Shown in pieces: positions 58,101 to 64,000 of a DNA stretch of 64,000 nt. The DNA lies in assembly GCF_965638725.1 (NCBI RefSeq), contig NC_134961.1:248001-312000 (forward strand). Reading direction: 5' to 3'. Both the position numbers and the translations under genes were made by a program. The notes under the pieces are model-generated. The model worked only from the letters and a program-made list of their open reading frames with translations, was not told where the DNA came from and did not search any database. Source of the DNA: Aptenodytes patagonicus. Taxonomy: Eukaryota; Chordata; Aves; Sphenisciformes; Spheniscidae. The stretch's first letter is position 1. The number at the start of each line of letters is the position of its first letter.

Positions 58101-61100
58101 GACTTCTGCCACCCTGTGCTCGTGCTGAAGCGATGTGCGAGTGTCCCAGCTTTGGGGCAGTTCCACCCGTACAGTCCCCTGGGAGGCTTTCTTGCCTTTC
58201 AGCCAGCATGTAACACGGTGGCAGTGCAGGGTGAGGTGAACACGGGTTTGCCCGGAAAGAGCTGCTGGATTGATGGGTGACCTTGATCTGCAGCATTTAT
58301 TGTCACCTGCTGCTCCCGTGTACTGTGGGCAGCGTGGGAGATGAATTGTGCAGGGGGGTGGCATCGGGGCGCTCTGACGTGGGACACTGCTCTGTTTGCA
58401 CAGACATCCGTGAGCCTGGCCAATGCCACCGTGGTAGCGTGTGTGAGTGCTGCTTCACCGGTGCTGTCCCTCAATGCCACACAGAACTGCAGCACAGGTA
58501 TGAGAGACGCTGGCACCTGCTACCAGCTCAGCTACGCTATCTGAGGGCTTTGCTTTTAGACCTCATGAGCTGTTAACTGACTCAGGACTTTGTGGGGTGT
58601 CCCAGGGAAGCTGATTTGGGCACAAGCCCTCCTGACGTCTTTGTGCTGGCATATGCCCAGGGATGTTGGGGTGCAGATGCTTGTCTGGCACCGGGAGTTA
58701 GCCTCCACCAAAGGAAGGTCTGGTTACCAGCTGGGGCTCTTCCAGCCTCATCGGCAGGAGGTTTGGGGATGGTCAAGGCATTGCTGGTGTGCAGAGAAGC
58801 TGAGCTCTGCACTGGAGGACTAGCCAAGCAAACAGGCTGTTCCAGGTCCCCTGTGCTGTCTAGGCAGGTACCAAGAGCTGAGATGAAAGAAAAGACAAAG
58901 GTCTGGGGAGCAAGGCTCCGCTCCATCCCCCCTGGTGCCTCCTGAGGACGGGAGCAAGGAGCCACAGGAGCATGTGATTCCTGTGCAACTGGTCTCAGCC
59001 TGGGATTGCTACGGGCCCTTCTCCCCTGGTCCTGGCCCATCACAGCACCCTCTTTTCTTTAAGCTTTTTTCCAGGGCTACCCTCTGAGCATGAGCGCGTC
59101 CTCTGTGGAAGCGATGCTGATTGTCCTGTACCCACAGACGGATGACTGGTTCCTCTCCCTGCAGCTTATCTGCCCGAAGGGCCAGGGGTGAGTCTGGTGT
59201 GTCATCCCACCTTGGGGACGGTTCAGAGCACTCTGCCTCTGCGTCCTGCTGCCCTTGACTAGCGTGAGCAAAACCGAACCCCTGTCCTCACTGCTGTGCC
59301 GTGGGCTCATCTCACCTGGTAGGGGTGAAGCCGTGGCTACAGAGGGGGAAGGAGGCGGGTGGCAGTACTGGTTTGCTCTCTTGTGAGCACCCAAGCAGCT
59401 TGTCTGGTGCTGAGCTGGCATGTCTCATGCAGACTGCGGGTGGCAGAGCCTGCCTGGATGAGCTTCCCCTTACCCAGGTGGATTTTGAGGTGATAAATTG
59501 GTAAATGAAAATGCTGCTGTTACTCCTTCGAGGGGTCTCTGAAATGCAGGCAGTTGTGCCCATAGTCCTGCGGTTTGCCTTCCTGCTGGTTCCTTGCGTA
59601 AGGGGCCGAGCGCATGCTGTAAAACAGTGCTGGCGATGCTGGGCCTGGGTACCAGGGTCTGCTATGGGCGTCTGGGGAGAACTGACTCCCACCTGCGCAT
59701 CAGTTTGGCAGTCTGAGTGGAGAGGGAGCCGACGCTGCTCCTAGCTCTTGGGAGAGATGGAGCAGATCCTGAAATAGCGGGGAGCTTGCATGCACGAGCG
59801 TGGCCTGACCTTCCGGAGCGGAGTGCTCCCTGGGCACAAGGCTGCCCCGAACGACTGGGGTACCAACGCAACCTGCTCTCCTTGCAGTGAATGTAATGCC
59901 GCAGAAGCCAAAGTGACTGTCTTCGCATACCTCACCCCCTGCTTCAATGACTGTGGGCCGTACGGACAGTGCAGCCTCCTAAGAAGACATGGCTACCTCT
60001 ACGCTGGCTGCAGCTGCAAGGCTGGTGAGTGCATTTTCCTAGAAAGCTTTGCCATCCTTCCCAACGGGAGGCGACATTTTTCGGTGGCGGTGTTTGGGTC
60101 GGGCAGCCTGGGGTCTGCCGTGGCTGCCAGGAACAGCCTGAGGCCGCAGCGCCTGCCCAGGGAGCCCTCGGCACCCGTGGTGGCCTCTTGAGAGCATCCT
60201 GACTTCTCCGAGGGGTGCTGCATTCTGGGAAGCACAGAGCACCCCAGGGGAAATGGGGAATCAGGCTGAGGACAGCTTTCTGCTCAGTGGTCGTTTCGCT
60301 TCCAGCTTGGAGACTCCCAGGGCTTGGAGAGGTGCTTCTGAGCATCCCCAAAGAGGTCAGGGTGCCAGCAGGGCTGCCTGAAGGTCCGTCAGAGCCTGTG
60401 CCTTTCAGGGCAGTTTGTTACATAGGGTCCTGGCGATGAGGCCAGGCTGCAGTCCCTGTCTGTGCTTTGCCATGGTGCTCTGTCTCCTGCCAAGAGCCAG
60501 CACACAGGCCAGCCCTTAGACTCAGAGGTGCCCCTGGAGGAGGAACATCTGTGTCAGCTGCTAATTATCTTAATAGGATGAGAAGACTGGGCGGGAGTCG
60601 GTGGTGTGGGGAAGATGATAGCTCTGCTGTGCTTGGGTGGGTACGTGTACCTGTTCTCAGCAGAAGGACAAGGCAAAATGTGGTTCACTGCTGCTTTGGG
60701 CCTGAGCCAGGACGTCCCTGCTGTCTGCTGCAGTGCCGATGATGGGCGAGGAGGGAGATGAAGAACAGCATCCGAATTTCCGCGAGGGGTGCCAGGTTCT
60801 GGGAAGCACAGAGCACCCCAGGGGAACTGGGGAACCAGGCTGAGGACAGCTTTCTGCTGAATCACTTGGAGCAAAATGCCCCATCTGCATATTCGTGACC
60901 CAGAAATAAACCGGAGAGAGCAGCCTCCCTGGGCTCTGCCTGGCAGGGAGCCGGCAGAAGGGGCAGAGCTGCTGGCTTGGTTTCTAGTGGCACTGTAATG
61001 GGATGGATGCTACTTTTAACTCTTCTTCTTGTCTGTGGAGTGCCTGCACGTACCCAGGCTGCCCTGTGACTGACCTCCTTTCCCCAAAAGAAGGGCATGG

Positions 61101-64000
61101 GCATCCTAATCTTGAATTAAAATAATTAAAATTAAAAAAAAAAAAAAAGAAAGATAAAAAGGCAGGTTTGTTTTTGTAGAAGACTGTCTCAGCTCAGTCC
61201 TTAGTATCGCATCAGCAGGCTGAGAATTGAGCCCCGTGTCAAGCCTCGAGCATGCGCTGTCCTCTAGGAAGTTTTCACTCCCACCTGCCCTGCGCAGACC
61301 TGGATGTCACCCTGGGCTGAGGCAGTGGGTTTGGTCACCCTGGAGAAGAGGAGTTGGAGGGGGATTGAATCGCACCTTCCACTGCCCACGGGGGTTACAG
61401 GGACCCTGGAGCCGGGCTCTTCTGGGGGAGCACTGGGAAAGGGCAAGAGGCCACAGACACAGGCTGCAACGAGGAAACTTCCAGCTAAATCGAAGAAGAC
61501 AAATTTCCCCCCATCAGAGTTGTTCAGCTTTGCACAGTATCCAGGTCTCCATCCTTGGAGATCTTCAAAACTCAGTTGGGCAACACTCAGAGCAACCTGA
61601 GCTGGCTTTGCAGTCTGCCCTGCTGTGACAGGAGGTAGAACAGGAGCCCAATGGCTTCCTCGATGTTGTGGATCGTTCTCCACCCTCGTTCCTGGGATCT
61701 CTAGGGATCTTGCACCCAGCTTACACCATCATCTGAAGCAGCTGAGCCTCAAAAGCTTAATGTATCACCCACAAGCAGCCTGTGTGTTGAGTTACTGTAG
61801 GGATGAAAAGTACCAGCCTGGACACACCCATACTGTTCATAGAATGGTCCCTGCTACGTGGGAACAACCTGGGGGATGTCCTCGGAGCAGACACGGGGCT
61901 CTGCTGGGCTTCCCCAAGACTTTCCACAGCAGAGCATGCGATGAGTAACGAGACCATCCTGAGAACAGGAGTGCGAGTGGCTGATGGAGCAAGGGAGAGG
62001 AGGCCAGGAGGTAGTTCTGGGGTGCGATTGCTTCTTCTGAGAAGTCCTAGGCTGCTGCTGGGTGCTGCGGGAGGACAAGGGAGGGCATGCAAGATCCACA
62101 CAAGCCTCTCTGCTCTGCAGGTTGGGGCGGGTGGAGCTGCACGGATGATACCAAGGCCCAGTCTGTCAGTGCGCAGAACCTGGCCACCCTCCTGCTTACC
62201 CTGAGCAACCTCATGTTCCTGCCGGCAATAGTGGTTGCTGTTTATCGCTACTACCTGGTGGAGGCCTCCGTCTACACCTACACCATGTTCTTCTCCACGG
62301 TAGGGGTTGCCTTTTGTCGGGTTCCCCGCCAGCTTCCCCTGAGCATTGAGGATGCTGCGTCGGACTGAAGTCCTTGGTGGAGCAGTCCATCCTGGAGCTC
62401 CACAAGGAGCTTCTACGATCGTTGGACAAGCACCTCCGTGGACATGTCCTGCCTCTTCAGAGCTTGGCAGGAGTGTTATTTTCACTGGGCTCTTCCACCC
62501 ATGCTGCAGGTGCTCATATTTGGGGGTGGGACCCCAGGGAGCTGAGATGGGCTTGGAGCATTGCGTACTTGAAGGGTGCTGTCCTAGGAGCTCTCGGCTG
62601 CTGTTGGGAGGGTGCAGGTTGATGGCTGCTCTCATCTGCTTTCTGTAATGCCACAGTGGTTTGGTGGAGCTTCCTGGAGGCACTACCAGCAGGGATCGTG
62701 GCTACCATGGGCTGAGCCTTCTCCTGCCTCTCCTTCCCAGAAAGCCGTGTGCTGCTGCTGGATTCATGCTAGCCTTTGCTTTTGTCCCCGGCTCTAGTTC
62801 TACCATGCGTGTGACCAGCCAGGCGTCGCAGTGATGTGCATCATGGACTACGACACACTACAGTACTGTGACTTTTTGGGCTCTGTGGTGTCCATCTGGG
62901 TGACGATCCTGTGCATGTCCCGGGTGAAGAAGATCCTGAAATACGTGAGTGTCAGGTAACCCCGCGCGGCAGGGCCAGTCCTGGGGTGACCATGCTGAGC
63001 CCTCTCACGGCTGTATTTTAATGACACAGCCCGGCCTGATGACAAAGCCTGTTTGTCACCCGATGCCACCCTGATTTTTAAACCGGTGGGTTGTTTTGTC
63101 CCAGGAGTTTGGATCGTGAGCCTGCATGCTTGTTGGGCCTGAAGGGACTGAGATTTGTGGGAAAGGTTTGTGGGTCCTCTGGCTTTTCCTTCTGAAGGTG
63201 CTGCTCCCGAGTCCTGCACGCGTGCAGGGCTGGGTGGCCAGGAGGTGAGGTTCTCCCTGCCGCTGGCATGGCTGGCTGTGCTCTGGCAGCAGATGAGCTG
63301 CTAACAACAGTGGTGGTGTCTCATTCCCAGGTCCTTTTCGTCTTGGGGACCCTGTTAATTGCCATGTCCCTGCAGCTGGACCGCAGAGGGGTGTGGAACA
63401 TGATGGGTCCCTGCCTCTTTGCCCTCGTCATCATGATCGCAGCGTGGGTAAGTACGGACAGCCAGGCAGGATGTGCTGCCCTTAGCTCCCATCCGGAGAA
63501 CGATCGTGGCAGAGCAGACCCCAGGCTCCAGCCCATCCACAAGGAGGGCTTGATCTCCTTGAAAAGCCCAGGTGGAGGGAGGGCAGGGTGAGGGATTCGC
63601 CTTCCATCCCTCCAGTAGCTGAGAAATCTCCCGGTTACGGGTCTCAGCACAGTCCAGCTGCTGCAGCTCCAGTTGAGCGCACGCCTGCGGCTGGAGTGTT
63701 GTCCCAGAACAGCCGGCTGTTGCCCGTGCCCTGGGCAGGAGCTATGGCATCTGTGCTGGGCTTTGGTGCCACGGCTGGGTAGGGACTCTTGCACACAAGA
63801 GATAGGCCCGAGAAGGGGGGAGGCTGACTTTCTCAGGGGCAGCAGGCACAGCCTCTTGCTGTGAGGTTGGCAGATGCTCCTGGGTCAGGCAGCGCTGCCT
63901 GTGTCCCCCTGCCTAAGCTTCTGGTTGGCTGCTTAACCCTTCTGTGCTCTCACACCTCCAGGTTTACCACGGAGTGAAGCGCAGACACTGCTACCCCTCC
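49036..64000 (+). CDS. TMEM8A: TMEM8A / PGAP6, GPI-specific phospholipase A2 (3' end beyond window)
   Basis: This membrane protein releases some GPI-anchored proteins from the cell surface. Thirteen coding exons join in frame for 683 codons (human about 771): 49036-49132, 53232-53409, 55011-55218, 55305-55438, 55820-56085, 57324-57652, 58404-58497, 59064-59187, 59888-60024, 62121-62299, 62798-62944, 63331-63447 and 63962-64000 (cut). Seen: a signal peptide (LRLLLLLLLQLLALPAG, residues about 9-25); a large lumenal region with YFSQSAQKLSFYSWYG and many N-glycosylation sites; an EGF-like domain with CFNDCGPYGQC and CSCKAGWGGWSC; then the multi-pass CREST-type part with LLLTLSNLMFL, YTMFFSTFYHACDQPG (likely catalytic His and Asp), DYDTLQYCDFLGS and LGTLLIAMSLQLDRRG. 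The start is the first ATG before the signal peptide. All introns seen are GT-AG. Confidence 0.97.
49133..53231 (+). other. TMEM8A intron 1, about 4.1 kb
   Basis: This intron separates the signal-peptide exon from the rest. It holds G-runs just after the donor (49157-49170) and a CCACCC simple repeat at 51620-51648. No other exon or retroelement was recognised. Confidence 0.6.
51618..51648. repeat. CCACC simple repeat
   Basis: Five-base units CACCC repeat four or more times and end in a run of C. It is an ordinary microsatellite in TMEM8A intron 1. Confidence 0.8.
60191..60283. repeat. Direct repeat, copy 1, TMEM8A intron 9
   Basis: Shares GGGAAGCACAGAGCACCCCA and GGCTGAGGACAGCTTTCTGC with 60762-60858 at nearly 90 percent by eye. 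The two copies face the same way about 570 bp apart, both between exons 9 and 10. Confidence 0.88.
60762..60858. repeat. Direct repeat, copy 2, TMEM8A intron 9
   Basis: Second copy of the segment at 60191-60283; it carries GGGGAACTGGGGAACCAGGC where copy 1 has an AAATGGGGAATCAGG variant. It is either a local duplication or two copies of an unrecognised interspersed repeat. Confidence 0.88.
61119..61162. repeat. A-rich simple repeat
   Basis: AATTAAAATAATTAAAATT is followed by a run of about 16 A and AAGAAAGATAAAAA. It is low-complexity DNA in TMEM8A intron 9. Confidence 0.85.
61510..61690 (+). mobile_element. CR1 LINE 3' end
   Basis: GTCTCCATCCTTGGAGATCT, then TCAAAACTCAGTTGGGCAAC and GAGCAACCTGAGCTGGCTTT, match the sense-strand CR1 tail (GTCTCCTTCTCTGGAGATATTCAAAACCCG...GCAACCTGCTCTAG). 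It is truncated and moderately diverged, in TMEM8A intron 9, oriented with the gene. Confidence 0.8.

Overview
The window is the alpha-globin domain of a bird, in the conserved order NPRL3 (minus strand) - embryonic pi/zeta-type alpha globin - alpha-D globin - alpha-A globin - TMEM8A/PGAP6 (all four plus strand). The globin proteins carry bird-specific alleles (a pi-type HBZ, and an alpha-D gene whose second intron starts with GC). Old CR1 retroposon pieces and avian-type LTRs agree with this. The pi and alpha-A proteins differ from chicken at many sites, so a non-galliform bird is likely; I do not name a species.

Layout. 1-24618: the 5' half of NPRL3, with six coding exons (629 coding bases, frames all joining) and large introns. 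The left edge lies in the intron after exon 6. The intron between coding exons 4 and 5 holds the erythroid major regulatory element (about 7990-8315), matching the order of factor sites in mammalian HS-40/MCS-R2. 24400-26040: GC-rich NPRL3 promoter followed by a 52-bp minisatellite of about 16 units. 26045-30340: no gene. 30513-32585: embryonic pi globin in AT-rich DNA. 32586-35205: spacer with a 13-bp perfect hairpin and an old ERVL-type LTR. 35206-35854: alpha-D. 35887-38429: spacer with a 66-bp minisatellite. 38430-39111: alpha-A, with a GATA/CACC cluster about 0.8 kb downstream that fits the known 3' alpha-globin enhancer. 39189-49035: gene-free, repeat-rich (a 504-bp solo LTR and several CR1 fragments). 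49036-64000: TMEM8A, 13 coding exons totalling 683 codons before the right edge cuts the gene.

How it works together. NPRL3 (a GATOR1 subunit) and TMEM8A (a membrane phospholipase) are widely expressed bystander genes. The three globin genes form a developmental series, embryonic pi first and alpha-D/alpha-A definitive, and are driven in red cells by the element buried in the NPRL3 intron plus local promoters and the 3' enhancer. No undescribed gene system was found. The most interesting items are regulatory clusters, the GC-AG intron, a possible alpha-D/alpha-A conversion tract and the two minisatellites next to promoters.
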